A stretch of 64,000 nt of DNA, taken from Homoserinimonas sp044769865. Lineage in GTDB: Bacteria > Actinomycetota > Actinomycetes > Actinomycetales > Microbacteriaceae. A program made the position numbers and the translations under genes. The notes under the pieces are model-generated. The model was not told the origin of the DNA. It saw only the letters and a program-made list of their open reading frames with translations, and ran no database searches. The stretch is from contig NZ_JBIZWA010000001.1 in NCBI RefSeq assembly GCF_044769865.1, forward strand, positions 744,001 through 808,000, given 5' to 3'. How positions within the stretch are numbered: position 1 is the first letter of the stretch; each line of letters starts with the position of its first letter. Below are positions 17,248 to 26,340 of this stretch, piece after piece.

Positions 17248-18033
17248 ATGGCCAACCCCGCATTCAGCAACTCGCCTGCATTCGCGGCGGGTGCAAAGGC
17301 AGTCGACTACTCGAAGCCCATCTCGGCCGAGGAACTCGACGCCATGTACGGTCGCCCCTCGGCGACCCCCGTCGACACCGACCGGATGTCGTACGAAGAC
17401 ACGATCGTCAAGACGCTCATCGCCTTCGGCGTGCTCGTCGCCACCGCCGCCGTCGGCTGGTTCGTGCCGCTGCTCATGATCCCGGGTGCGATCGCCGGTT
17501 TCGTGCTCGCGCTCGTCAACATCTTCAAGAAGCAGCCCTCGCGCGGGCTGATCCTCGCGTATGCGGCGGCCCAGGGGTTGTTTGTCGGTGGTATCTCGAT
17601 GTTCTTCGCCGCAGGATTCGGCTTCGACATCGTGCCGCAGGCTGTCTTCGGCACGCTCGGCGTTGTCGGCATCACCCTCGTGCTCTTCCTCAATGGCAAG
17701 GTGCGCACCAGCCCCCGCATGACGAAGATCTTCCTCGTCGGCATGGTCGGTTACGCCGTGTTCTCGCTCATCAACTTCGGGCTCGTCGCGTTCGGCGCGA
17801 CCGAGAGCATGTTCGGCCTGCGTGACGCCCACCCGCTCATCAGCATTGGGCTCGGCATCCTCATCGTGCTCCTCGCGGCCTACTCGCTCGTCATGGACTT
17901 CGAGAACGTGAAGACCGGCGTGGAGCGTGGCGCTCCCCGCATCTTCGGATGGCAGGCCGCCTTCGGCATCATGGTCACCGTCGTGTGGCTCTACGTCGAG
18001 ATCCTGCGCCTCATCGCGATCTTCCGCGAGTAG
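17248..18033 (+). CDS. Bax inhibitor-1/YccA family membrane protein
   Basis: 261 residues with seven membrane segments, typical of the actinobacterial branch whose N-terminus is a soluble MANPAFSNSPAF-like stretch with SYEDTIVKT before the first helix. Helices include IAFGVLVATAAVGWFVPLLM, GIAGF-like pore-lining segments and SIGLGILIVLLAAYSLVMDF. Relatives are pH-sensitive calcium leak channels or modulators of membrane proteases; the role here is unknown. ATG 17248 has a strong site AAGGAGA. The 5' region contains a GAGGCG/CGCCTC hairpin (17199-17213) and GGGAAC spaced 18 bases from GTTG, reminiscent of ECF sigma promoters. Confidence 0.92.
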   Translation: MANPAFSNSPAFAAGAKAVDYSKPISAEELDAMYGRPSATPVDTDRMSYEDTIVKTLIAFGVLVATAAVGWFVPLLMIPGAIAGFVLALVNIFKKQPSRGLILAYAAAQGLFVGGISMFFAAGFGFDIVPQAVFGTLGVVGITLVLFLNGKVRTSPRMTKIFLVGMVGYAVFSLINFGLVAFGATESMFGLRDAHPLISIGLGILIVLLAAYSLVMDFENVKTGVERGAPRIFGWQAAFGIMVTVVWLYVEILRLIAIFRE

Positions 18034-18047
18034 TCTCCGCAAGCATG

Positions 18048-18077
18048 AAAGGGCCGTCCCGCGAGGGGCGGCCCTTT
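18048..18077. terminator. Bidirectional intrinsic terminator
   Basis: Stem AAAGGGCCGTCCC / GGGGCGGCCCTTT with loop GCGA, flanked by A on one side and TTTT on the other. It serves the YccA-family gene and the convergent zinc-finger gene. Confidence 0.92.
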
Positions 18078-18092
18078 TCGTATGCCCGTGGC

Positions 18093-18365
18093 TTAGGCCT
18101 CGCGGCGGCGCCCGAAACGTCGACGCTTGGGCGCTTCAACCGCTTGCGCCGGCGAAGGATCCTCCACCGGCACGGGGACCGCTCGCAGGGTGGAGATGCC
18201 GCGCTCGGAGTCCTTCACGAGACGCGTCCAGTCACAGCGCACGCACTGCACCACGTAGCGGTGCACAGAAAGGCCCGTGCCGAAGAAGGGATTGGGCACG
18301 GTACGAGTACGCGAACGGCACGACGGGCAGGGGATATCCCTGACATCAATCCGCTCGCGGTACAT
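18093..18365 (-). CDS. Small cysteine-rich (zinc-finger) protein
   Basis: 90 residues from ATG at 18365 (MYRERIDVRDIPCP), preferred because GTGGG precedes it; an upstream in-frame start would add 14 residues. Two CxxC pairs (IPCPSCRS and VQCVRCDW) make a zinc ribbon, followed by a basic tail KRRRFGRRREA that could bind nucleic acid. It stands alone between the YccA gene and guaA. No family name can be given with confidence. Confidence 0.75.
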   Translation of the reverse strand: MYRERIDVRDIPCPSCRSRTRTVPNPFFGTGLSVHRYVVQCVRCDWTRLVKDSERGISTLRAVPVPVEDPSPAQAVEAPKRRRFGRRREA

Positions 18366-18449
18366 CCCACAATGGTAAACCGACAGGTCTACCCGTCTGT
18401 CCCCCAAATATGCAGCGATGTACCCCGGTTGCCCGGGATTACCGCCGGC

Positions 18450-20024
18450 TCATTCCCACTCGATCGTTCCCGGCGGCTTCGACGTGACGTCGAGCACGAC
18501 CCGGTTCACATCCTTGACCTCGTTCGTGATGCGGTTCGAGATGCGGGCAAGCACGTCATAGGGCAGGCGAGTCCAGTCCGCCGTCATGGCATCCTCACTC
18601 GAGACCGGCCGCAGCACGATCGGGTGCCCGTAGGTGCGGCCGTCGCCCTGTACGCCAACCGAACGCACGTCGGCCAGGAGCACGACGGGGCACTGCCAGA
18701 TCTCCTCGTCGAGCCCGGCGAGGGTCAGCTCGGCGCGGGCGATCGCATCCGCCTTGCGCAGGATCTCGAGGCGCTCCTTGGTGACCTCACCGACGATGCG
18801 GATGCCGAGGCCCGGGCCGGGGAACGGCTGGCGGCCCACGATGACCTCGGGAAGGCCGAGCTCGCGGCCGATCTGGCGCACCTCGTCCTTGAAGAGGGCG
18901 CGCAGCGGCTCGACCAACTCGAACGTCATGTCCTCGGGGAGCCCGCCGACGTTGTGGTGGCTCTTGATGTTCGCGGTGCCGGAGCCGCCGCCCGACTCGA
19001 CGACGTCGGGGTAGAGCGTGCCCTGCACGAGGAAGCGGATGGGGTCACCCTCCTCCTCCATCGACTCAGCGACGAGCTGGGCCTGCGCCGCCTCGAAGGT
19101 GCGGATGAACTCGCGGCCGATGATCTTGCGCTTCTGCTCGGGGTCGCTCACGCCGGCGAGCGCCGTGAGGAACTGCTCCTCGGCATCGATCGTGATGAGG
19201 CGCACGCCCGTGGCCTTGACGTAGTCCTCCTCGACCTGGCGGCGCTCGTCCTGGCGCAGCAGGCCATGGTCGACGAAGACGCAGGTGAGCTGGTCGCCGA
19301 CGGCCTCATGCACGAGCGCGGCCGCAACGGCGGAGTCGACACCACCCGAGAGCCCGCAGATGACCTTGCCCGTGCCGATCTGCTGGCGGATGCGCGCCAC
19401 CTGCTCCTGGATGACATTGTCGGCATTCCAGTCGTTGGGGATGCCCGCGGCGCGGTGCAGGAAGTTCTCCAGCACACCCTGGCCGTGGGCCGAGTGCTTG
19501 ACCTCCGGATGCCACTGCACGCCGTACAGCTTGCGCTCGTCATCCGCGAACGCGGCCACCGGGGTTGCGACGGTCGAGGCGAGCACGCGGAAACCCTCGG
19601 GGGCCTTCGCGACACTGTCGCCATGCGACATCCATGCCGTCTGCGTCTCGGGCTGACCCTCGAGCAGCACGCCGCTGTCGACGACGTTGATCTCGGTCGA
19701 TCCGTATTCGCGCTGACCCGTGTGCGCGACCTCGCCGCCCAGTTGCTTCGCCATGACCTGGAAGCCGTAGCAGATGCCGAAGACGGGCACGCCGAGCTCA
19801 AGGATGCCCTCGTCGAGCTGCGGGGCGCCGGGCTCGTAGACACTCGAGGGGCCGCCCGACAGCACGATGCCGACGGGCGCCTTCGCGGCGATCTCCTCGG
19901 CGCTGATCGTGTGCGGGACGATCTCCGAGTACACACCCGCCTCGCGCACACGACGCGCGATCAGCTGGGCATACTGCGCCCCGAAGTCGACGACGAGGAC
20001 TGGCTTCTGCTCGGTCTCGCTCAC
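18450..20024 (-). CDS. guaA: GMP synthase (glutamine-hydrolysing)
   Basis: 524 residues. It aminates XMP to GMP. The class-I glutamine amidotransferase domain carries nucleophile Cys85 in FGICYGFQ, and VQWHPEVKHS supplies His and Glu. The ATP pyrophosphatase domain has the P-loop ICGLSGGVDSAVAA, and the dimerisation domain ends in KPPGTIEWE, as in all GuaA. The GTG start at 20024 overlaps the DUF3817 stop (GTGA), so the two are co-translated. Longer in-frame extensions upstream would read through DUF3817 and are rejected. Confidence 0.98.
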   Translation of the reverse strand: MSETEQKPVLVVDFGAQYAQLIARRVREAGVYSEIVPHTISAEEIAAKAPVGIVLSGGPSSVYEPGAPQLDEGILELGVPVFGICYGFQVMAKQLGGEVAHTGQREYGSTEINVVDSGVLLEGQPETQTAWMSHGDSVAKAPEGFRVLASTVATPVAAFADDERKLYGVQWHPEVKHSAHGQGVLENFLHRAAGIPNDWNADNVIQEQVARIRQQIGTGKVICGLSGGVDSAVAAALVHEAVGDQLTCVFVDHGLLRQDERRQVEEDYVKATGVRLITIDAEEQFLTALAGVSDPEQKRKIIGREFIRTFEAAQAQLVAESMEEEGDPIRFLVQGTLYPDVVESGGGSGTANIKSHHNVGGLPEDMTFELVEPLRALFKDEVRQIGRELGLPEVIVGRQPFPGPGLGIRIVGEVTKERLEILRKADAIARAELTLAGLDEEIWQCPVVLLADVRSVGVQGDGRTYGHPIVLRPVSSEDAMTADWTRLPYDVLARISNRITNEVKDVNRVVLDVTSKPPGTIEWE

Positions 20025-20446
20025 GCGGGAACCTCCTTGGGCTCGATCTGGGCGAGGCGAGCCTCGACGAAGCTGGGAACGGTGCGCTCGAAGTAGAACG
20101 ACAGGAACGGGATGACGCCGCCGAGGGCGATCAGCAGGAAGCGACCGAAGGAGAAGCGCAGCAGGCGCCACAGCACGAAGTCGCAGGCGAGGTAGAGCAC
20201 GTAGAACCAGCCGTGCATGATCAGGATGATCGTCGACACGTTCACGCCGGTGATGTCAGCCTGCGGCGTCAGGGCAAGGAATCCGTCCTGGCCGCCCAGC
20301 TCGATGTCGCCACCCAGTCCGTAGCGGGTGACCATCATCACGACGAGCGCGATGAGGAAGAAGCCCGTGATGTACGACGACACCTTGTAGACGGTGAGGG
20401 TCTTGCGGATGCGGGGGACGTCAGAGGGGCGCGGGCCGAGGGGCAT
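20021..20446 (-). CDS. DUF3817 membrane protein
   Basis: 141 residues with three or four membrane helices (VSSYITGFFLIALVVMMVTRYG, IILIMHGWFYVLYLACDFVLWRLL, LLIALGGVIPFLSFYFERTV). It matches DUF3817, an actinobacterial family habitually placed immediately upstream of guaA. Function is unknown. It overlaps guaA by four bases. The short upstream gap carries CCCAGT/ACTGGG. Confidence 0.88.
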   Translation of the reverse strand: MPLGPRPSDVPRIRKTLTVYKVSSYITGFFLIALVVMMVTRYGLGGDIELGGQDGFLALTPQADITGVNVSTIILIMHGWFYVLYLACDFVLWRLLRFSFGRFLLIALGGVIPFLSFYFERTVPSFVEARLAQIEPKEVPA

Positions 20447-20505
20447 AGCCCCAGTTTACCGGGCGACAACTGGGCTTCAGCCCCGCGCTCGGGCCGCGGG
20501 CTGCG

Positions 20506-21288
20506 TCAGGCTGACGCGGCTGCGGCGGCTTCCTGTCGCTCGTGCTCCTCGACCTCCCAGGCATCCTTCACGAGACGCCACCAGAGGAAGATCGCGAAGC
20601 CAGCGAAGATCGCCCATTCGGCCGCGTAGAAGATGTTGAGCCAGTTGATCTCCTGCTCAAGCGGCGGCGGAGGCGCATCGATCTGCGTCAGACCCGCAGC
20701 GGGGCCATCGGCAATCACGTAGCCGCCATAGATGCCGGCCTCGTCGACGGTCGACCAGAGGTTCGCAAACGCTGCCGGCGCCATGGCGCTCAACTCGCCC
20801 GCCTCGAAGTCCGAGTTCTGGGGCGCCTCGCCCATGACGTAGCGACCCTCGATGGTGACCACCTCACCAGCGGATGCTTCGGCCTCGAGCTCGGCCGCGG
20901 CATCCGTCACCTCGTCCTCGTCGGCGGACCACCCGAGTGCCACGGCGAGCCCCGCCCCGTCGACGGTGGTGAGGTGCCCCACGAGCCAGAAGCCGGGATC
21001 GTCGTCGTGGTAGCGCTCGCTCAGGACGAGCGTGTCATCCGGCACCCAGGTGCCCTCGACTGACACGAGCTGGCCATCGTGCGCGGCCGCGACAGGACCC
21101 TGCGGCTCGGCGAGCTCCGTGAGCGGCACGGTCGCCTCGGTCTCGCGCGTGACGATCTCGCCAGAGGCGAAGCTACGTTCGAGCTGCCACTGGCCGAGGC
21201 CCGCGAATGCGGCGGCGACACCGAGTGCCAGGAACAGCGCGGCGATCCACCGCGGCCGACGCGCCACCGACCACATGCTGCTGCTCAC
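20506..21288 (-). CDS. SURF1 family cytochrome oxidase biogenesis protein
   Basis: 260 residues. N-terminal helix RWIAALFLALGVAAAFAGLGQWQLERS with the SURF1 landmark GxWQxxR. A periplasm-facing beta-rich domain (GTWVPDDTLVLSERYHDDDPGFWLVGHL) follows, then a C-terminal helix IFYAAEWAIFAGFAIFLWWRL. The family assists assembly of haem-copper oxidases. Two nearby ATG codons (21288 and 21276) are possible starts. No oxidase genes are adjacent in the window. Confidence 0.92.
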   Translation of the reverse strand: MSSSMWSVARRPRWIAALFLALGVAAAFAGLGQWQLERSFASGEIVTRETEATVPLTELAEPQGPVAAAHDGQLVSVEGTWVPDDTLVLSERYHDDDPGFWLVGHLTTVDGAGLAVALGWSADEDEVTDAAAELEAEASAGEVVTIEGRYVMGEAPQNSDFEAGELSAMAPAAFANLWSTVDEAGIYGGYVIADGPAAGLTQIDAPPPPLEQEINWLNIFYAAEWAIFAGFAIFLWWRLVKDAWEVEEHERQEAAAAASA

Positions 21289-21380
21289 CGCACCAGCCTA
21301 ACGGCGCGCGGCTGGGCGCTCTCCGCCGTGCGCCCTTCGCCCTGCCGATGCCGCTCGGTGCGCGGCGCTCCGAACGTCGG

Positions 21381-21442
21381 ATGACTGAGTTTCGGACAGA
21401 TGATCGTGCCGCGGCGCGATCATCTGTCCGAAACTCAGTCAT
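21381..21442. repeat. 62-bp palindrome with 26-base perfect arms
   Basis: Arms 21381-21406 and 21417-21442 are fully complementary over 26 bases, with a ten-base loop TGCCGCGGCG that itself holds CCGCGG. Each arm contains CTGAGTTTCGGACAG, the same core seen in the inverted repeat at 6677-6766. It lies between SURF1 and glpD (both minus strand) and has no T-tract. Confidence 0.92.
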
Positions 21443-21493
21443 GCGCGCGGGAAGCGAGGCGCCGGGCGACCGGGAGGTTCGAGGAAGCACCCA

Positions 21494-23203
21494 TCACAAC
21501 GAGATGTCGGGGGCTTCCAGCCGCACGCGGTCGGCGGATGCGTCATCCGGTTGCTGCTGGCTGGCGCGCTCCGCCTCGACCCGGCGCAGGTAGTGCTGCA
21601 CCTCGCGCTCGACGCGTTCCTCGCTCCAGCCGTGCACGCGCGCCATGAGCCGGGCCGCGACGGGTGCTGCCTCGATGCCGCGGTCCCACGCCTCGATCGA
21701 GATGCGGGTGCGGCGGGCGAGCACGTCATCGAGGTGCAGGGCGCCCTCGTGCGAGGCCGCGTAGACGACCTCGGCCTCGAGGTAGTCGTCGGCACCCGGC
21801 AGCGGAGTGTTGAGCGACGGGTCGTCGCGCATGAGGTCGAGCAGCTCATCCGTCAACGTCCCGTATCGGTTGAGCAGGTGCTCGATGCGCACCTTGTGCA
21901 CGCCGAACGCGCGGGCGATCTTGGCGCGCTTGTTCCATGCCGCCTGGTAGCCCTCGGCACCGAGCAGGGCGATGTCTTCGGTCGTGCTGCGCGGCACGCG
22001 TCCGTCGAGGGCAGCGGATGCGGCATCCACCGCGTCCTTCGCCATGACCCGGTAGGTGGTCCACTTGCCGCCCGCGACGACCACGAGCCCGGGGACCGTG
22101 TGGGTGACGATGTGTTCGCGCGAGAGCTTGGAGGTCTCGTCGGACTCTCCCGCGAGCAAGGGTCGCAGCCCCGCGAAGACGCCCTCGACGTCGTCGCGCG
22201 TGAGCGGCACCGCGAGCACCCGGTTGACGTGCTCGAGCAGGTAGTCGATATCGGCGGCCGTCGCGGCGGGGTGTGCCTTATCGAGGTCCCACTTGGTGTC
22301 GGTCGTGCCGATCAGCCAGTGCCGCCCCCACGGAATCACGAAGAGCACGCTCTTCTCCGTTCGCAGCAGCAGGCCGACCTTCGACTGGAAGCGGTCGCGC
22401 GGCACGACGAGGTGGATGCCCTTCGACGCCCGCACCTTGAAGGTGCCACGCTCGCCGACCATGCGCTGCGTGTCATCCGTCCACACGCCTGTCGCGTTGA
22501 TGACCTGTCGCGCCTTGATCTCGAACACCTCGTCGGTCAGGAGGTCGCGGGCCGTGACGCCGACGACGCGCTGCCCCACCTTGAGGAAGCCCTCAACCCG
22601 CACCCGACTCGCGACCTTCGCCCCGTAGGACGAGGCCGTGCGCGCAAGGCTCGACACATAGCGGGCGTCGTCGACCTGCGCGTCGTAGTAGGTGATGCCG
22701 CCCGCGAAGGCATTCTTCTTGAGGCTCGGGATGCCGCGAAGCACCTGTCGCTTCGTGTGGTGCCGGTGGTGGGGCACACCCGGAGGGTGGTTTCCCGTGC
22801 GGGCGAAGAGGTCGTAGAGCACCATGCCGGCGCCGATGTAGAAGCGCTCGAAGACGTTGCGCACGGGGTAGAGAAAGCGCACGGGCTTCACCAGGTGTGG
22901 GGCGATGCGCTGCAGCAGCAGGCCGCGCTCGATCAGCGCCTCGCGCACGAGCCGGAAGTCGAGCTGCTCCAGGTAACGGATGCCACCGTGCACGAGCTTC
23001 GAAGAACGGCTCGAGGTGCCCGAACCCCAGTCGCGCGCCTCCACCATGCCGACACTCAGGCCGCGGGTGACGGCATCGAGCGCGCAGCCCGTGCCGACGA
23101 TTCCGCCGCCGATGACGAGCACGTCGAGTTCACGGGTGCGAAGGGCCTCGATCGCGGCCTCGCGCTCCTCGGGTCCCAGCTTGGATGAATGACTGACCGT
23201 CAT
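21494..23203 (-). CDS. glpD: Glycerol-3-phosphate dehydrogenase (FAD, aerobic type)
   Basis: 569 residues. It oxidises glycerol-3-phosphate to DHAP at the membrane and passes electrons to quinone. The FAD Rossmann motif is VIGGGIVGTGCALDA near residues 30-44, followed by GTSSRSSKLVHGGIRYLEQ. The C-terminal DAO_C domain is helical (HGWSEERVEREVQHYLRR). Start ATG at 23203 (MTVSHSSKLG). It is a single gene, with no glpF or glpK in the window. Confidence 0.96.
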   Translation of the reverse strand: MTVSHSSKLGPEEREAAIEALRTRELDVLVIGGGIVGTGCALDAVTRGLSVGMVEARDWGSGTSSRSSKLVHGGIRYLEQLDFRLVREALIERGLLLQRIAPHLVKPVRFLYPVRNVFERFYIGAGMVLYDLFARTGNHPPGVPHHRHHTKRQVLRGIPSLKKNAFAGGITYYDAQVDDARYVSSLARTASSYGAKVASRVRVEGFLKVGQRVVGVTARDLLTDEVFEIKARQVINATGVWTDDTQRMVGERGTFKVRASKGIHLVVPRDRFQSKVGLLLRTEKSVLFVIPWGRHWLIGTTDTKWDLDKAHPAATAADIDYLLEHVNRVLAVPLTRDDVEGVFAGLRPLLAGESDETSKLSREHIVTHTVPGLVVVAGGKWTTYRVMAKDAVDAASAALDGRVPRSTTEDIALLGAEGYQAAWNKRAKIARAFGVHKVRIEHLLNRYGTLTDELLDLMRDDPSLNTPLPGADDYLEAEVVYAASHEGALHLDDVLARRTRISIEAWDRGIEAAPVAARLMARVHGWSEERVEREVQHYLRRVEAERASQQQPDDASADRVRLEAPDISL

Positions 23204-23264
23204 GCGGCTCCCCTCTCTCCGTGGCCGATGCTAGCCCGGGAGGGTCGACGGCGGCTGGGTGGGG

Positions 23265-24386
23265 TTAGTGGGGAACGTAGGGCGCGACGACCACGTCGAC
23301 GCGCTGGAACTCCTTCAGGTCGGAGTAGCCCGTCGTCGCCATCGAGCGCTTGAGTGCACCGACGAGGTTCGACTTGCCGTCCGCCGTCTCGGAGGGGCCG
23401 AAGAGCACCTGCTCGAGGGGGCCGACCTGGCCGACCTCGACGCGGTGGCCGCGCGGAAGCTCGGGGTGGTGTGCCTCAGCACCCCAGTGGTACCCGCCGC
23501 CCGGGACATCCGTCGCCCGCGCCAGCGTCGTGCCGAGCATGACGGCATCGGCGCCCATCGCGATCGCCTTGGCGATGTCGCCGCTCGTGCCGAGCCCGCC
23601 GTCGGCGATCACGTGCACGTAGCGGCCGCCGGACTCGTCCATGTAGTCGCGACGTGCGCCCGCGACATCCGCCACCGCGGTCGCCATGGGGGCGTGGATG
23701 CCGAGGCTCGCGCGCGTGGTCGAGGCCGCGCCGCCGCCGAAGCCGACGAGCACACCGGCAGCGCCCGTGCGCATGAGGTGCAGCGCGGGCGTGTAGCCGG
23801 CCGCGCCACCGACGATGACGGGCACGTCGAGCTCGTAGATGAACTTTTTGAGGTTGAGCGGCTCCTGGTTCTGGGAGACGTGCTCGGCGCTCACGGTCGT
23901 GCCGCGGATGACGAAGAGGTCGACACCCGCCTCGACGACGGTCTTGTAGAGCTGCTGCGTGCGCTGCGGGGAGAGCGAGCCGGCGACCGTGACACCGGAT
24001 GCCCGGATCTCGGCGATGCGCGCCGTGACGAGCTCTGGCTTGATGGGCTCCGCGTAGATCTGCTGCATGCGGCGCGTGGCCTCGGCGGCGGGAAGCGTGC
24101 GGATCTCCTCGAGCAGCGGCTCGGGGTTCTCGTAGCGCGTCCAGACACCCTCGAGGTCGAGCACCCCGAGTCCGCCGAGCTGGCCGATGCGGATGGCGGT
24201 CTCAGGCGAGACGACCGAGTCCATGGGGGCGGCCAGGATGGGCACGTCGAAGGTGAAGGCGTCGATGGTCCAGTTGACCGAGACATCCTTCGGGTCGCGG
24301 GTGCGCCGGTTCGGCACGATCGCGATGTCATCGAACGCGTACACACGGCGTGACCGCTTAGCGCGGCCGATCTCTATCTCCTGCAC
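23265..24386 (-). CDS. guaB3: GuaB3-type IMP dehydrogenase/GMP reductase family protein
   Basis: 373 residues without CBS domains, as in GuaB3. The barrel begins YAFDDIAIVPNRRTRDPKDV and has LAAPMDSVVS. The loop that carries the catalytic Cys in IMP dehydrogenase (GPGSICTTR) reads GGGAASTTR here, with Ser222 at the Cys position, so ordinary IMP dehydrogenase chemistry is doubtful. A cyanobacterial GuaB3 has been reported to act as a GMP reductase; whether this applies here is inference. It sits in the same purine neighbourhood as guaA. Confidence 0.9.
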   Translation of the reverse strand: MQEIEIGRAKRSRRVYAFDDIAIVPNRRTRDPKDVSVNWTIDAFTFDVPILAAPMDSVVSPETAIRIGQLGGLGVLDLEGVWTRYENPEPLLEEIRTLPAAEATRRMQQIYAEPIKPELVTARIAEIRASGVTVAGSLSPQRTQQLYKTVVEAGVDLFVIRGTTVSAEHVSQNQEPLNLKKFIYELDVPVIVGGAAGYTPALHLMRTGAAGVLVGFGGGAASTTRASLGIHAPMATAVADVAGARRDYMDESGGRYVHVIADGGLGTSGDIAKAIAMGADAVMLGTTLARATDVPGGGYHWGAEAHHPELPRGHRVEVGQVGPLEQVLFGPSETADGKSNLVGALKRSMATTGYSDLKEFQRVDVVVAPYVPH

Positions 24387-24426
24387 CGGCCCAGCCTAGC
24401 GCGAGCCCCTGTCACGCGGCCCGGAA

Positions 24427-24756
24427 CTACCAGCCGGGGTAGCCGGCGCAGGCAGTTGAGAGCAGGTTCACGCCTGACTCCTGGTCGGCGAACGCCCTCC
24501 ACGCTGCCTCGGCGTCGCCCGCCTTGGCCGCCTCCTCGAGCGCGTCGATGTTCGACGGCGCTCCCCCAGCCCACTGGCGGTAGCTCGGGTTGTCGATCCC
24601 GTCGGCGCCCTCGTTCGCGACGGCACGCAGGCGCTGCACGACGGGCAGCACGGCATTCAGCCTGCTCGCGTTGCCCTGCACCTCGATCATGAGCGGCGTC
24701 AGCTCGAGGATGATGTCGCGGAGCCGGTCACAGCGTTCGGCGAGTACGTCGTTCAT
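24427..24756 (-). CDS. Hypothetical small soluble protein
   Basis: 109 residues from ATG at 24756, preceded by GAAAGGACCCC. It is predicted nearly all-helical (VLAERCDRLRDIILELTPLM, VLPVVQRLRAV, NIDALEEAAKAGDAEAAWRAF) and ends CAGYPGW. The helix pattern is vaguely like a cytochrome c556 four-helix bundle, but there is no CxxCH haem site. I do not recognise the family. It is divergent from the membrane protein at 24877. Confidence 0.65.
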   Translation of the reverse strand: MNDVLAERCDRLRDIILELTPLMIEVQGNASRLNAVLPVVQRLRAVANEGADGIDNPSYRQWAGGAPSNIDALEEAAKAGDAEAAWRAFADQESGVNLLSTACAGYPGW

Positions 24757-24876
24757 GGGGTCCTTTCGTCGCGTGCGTCGCGAGTCTATCGAGCGGCCCC
24801 CGTCTTGGGGCCACAGGGCCGGTAGAATCCTGACGACCACGGGCATCCGTCGGTCATCTCCGGCGGAAGGGTGCCC

Positions 24877-26316
24877 GTGAGCCTGTACGAGAGTGTGTTC
24901 GCCGCGAACCCCGACTTCGAGCGGCGGCGCTCATGGCCCCGCACGGTGCTCGCGCTCGCGCTGGCTGCCATCGCCGCGGGGGCGCTCGTGTGGCTCATCC
25001 TGAACTTCGCCGACGTGCAGCGTGGCGCCACCGAACAGGCCGAGCGCTCGGTCGTGCTGCGCAACGAGGTCTTCACGCGTATCGCGCCCCTCGGCGGTCT
25101 CGTGATCGCCGCCGTCGCGACGCCGTGGCTGCTGTGGTGGGCCGCGACCGGATGCCACGTGTGGGTGCGACGGGAGACCGGAGCGCGGCTGCGCCGTCGC
25201 GCCGGCGTTGGCTTCGCGGGCGGCGTGCCGACCATGAAGTCGCTGCACGCCCGCTTCGCGACGGGCGACCCCGGCGTCTACACGCCCGTGCCGGAGGCTC
25301 GCGCGGACGGCATCGTGGAGGTGTGGGACGTGCCCGAGGACTCGATCGCCTACGTCGGCATGTCGGTCGGCCGTTCGCGCAAGAGCGTCGTGCCCGCCGA
25401 ACTCATCGTCTTCACCGGCCGGCCCTACGAGGCACTCGGGGCGGCGCTCAAGAACCAACTGCACCGGCCCCTGCCCGAGGACCAGAACCCCATGCGCGGC
25501 GTCACCGACGCGGCGCCCGTCGTCACCTCGGCGGTCGAAGCAACCTCGCCGGAGGCTGTGCTCGCGGCCGAGGCATCCGACACCAAACTGCAGAAGTGGG
25601 CCGCCTACCTGCAGGGCGGCGGCGTGCAGGAGGAGCAGGTCGACGCGGCCGGAATCACCCGCGCGCGACGCTGGAACACGATCATCCTCGCCGTGAGCGC
25701 CGCCCTTCTGCTGGGTGGCGCCGTCGGCCTGGTGGTGCTGTTCACCTCCTCCGGCGTGCGGGTGAGCCTGCCGATCGTGCTGGCGATCTTCCTGCTGCTG
25801 CTCGGGCTCATCTTCGTGCCGCGGATGCTCCGCCTTCGCCGGAACCTGCAGCATCCTGATGCGACGATGGCCGTCTCCACGCAGGGCATCACGCTCCCGG
25901 CGGTCGGGCTCATCGCGTGGGACGAGCTCGTCGGGCTGGTCTACCTCGATGACACGGCTCGCACGAACACCGCGCTTCGGGTTCCCATCACCGGCTGGGG
26001 CGCGCGCCTGGCCTTCCGCGCGGGCGAGGGATCGATCGGCCTGACGATCGGCGTGCGCGACGGGGCCACCCTGCGGGAGCGCAGCGGCGCGCGCATCCGC
26101 CTCTGGAACGCCACCCCCGAGGGCACCCGCGCCGGCGACCTCACGGTTCCCCTCGATGTGCGGCTCACCCCCGATGCTCGCGAACGCTTCGTCGCCGCCG
26201 TGCGCGGTGGCGCCATCGCGGCCGGGGTGCCGTTCCACGTCGCGAACGGCACGATCGACTACGCCAAACGCGTCGGGCGGATGCTCGACCCGAAGTGGCC
26301 GGCAGAGCTGCGGTAG
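24877..26316 (+). CDS. Membrane protein of unknown function
   Basis: 479 residues. GTG at 24877 is favoured over the in-frame GTG at 24871 because the ribosome site GGCGGAAGG ends directly against the latter. Two hydrophobic helices near the N-terminus (VLALALAAIAAGALVWLIL, LGGLVIAAVATPWLLWWA) are followed by a soluble region, then two more helices (IILAVSAALLLGGAVGLVVLF, LPIVLAIFLLLLGLIFVPRML) and a C-terminal domain beginning QHPDATMAVSTQGITLPAVGLIAWDELVGLVYLD, which resembles a PH-like bacterial domain. No family recognised. It is convergent with the toxin-immunity cluster. Confidence 0.75.
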   Translation: MSLYESVFAANPDFERRRSWPRTVLALALAAIAAGALVWLILNFADVQRGATEQAERSVVLRNEVFTRIAPLGGLVIAAVATPWLLWWAATGCHVWVRRETGARLRRRAGVGFAGGVPTMKSLHARFATGDPGVYTPVPEARADGIVEVWDVPEDSIAYVGMSVGRSRKSVVPAELIVFTGRPYEALGAALKNQLHRPLPEDQNPMRGVTDAAPVVTSAVEATSPEAVLAAEASDTKLQKWAAYLQGGGVQEEQVDAAGITRARRWNTIILAVSAALLLGGAVGLVVLFTSSGVRVSLPIVLAIFLLLLGLIFVPRMLRLRRNLQHPDATMAVSTQGITLPAVGLIAWDELVGLVYLDDTARTNTALRVPITGWGARLAFRAGEGSIGLTIGVRDGATLRERSGARIRLWNATPEGTRAGDLTVPLDVRLTPDARERFVAAVRGGAIAAGVPFHVANGTIDYAKRVGRMLDPKWPAELR

Positions 26317-26340
26317 GGGCATCCGGGGTGCTTCTCTGCT

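Noticed and set aside
17949..20096. 715-codon plus-strand frame over guaA
   Set aside because: Low-complexity Arg/Asp/Leu translation exactly opposite a conserved enzyme; no ribosome site or family.
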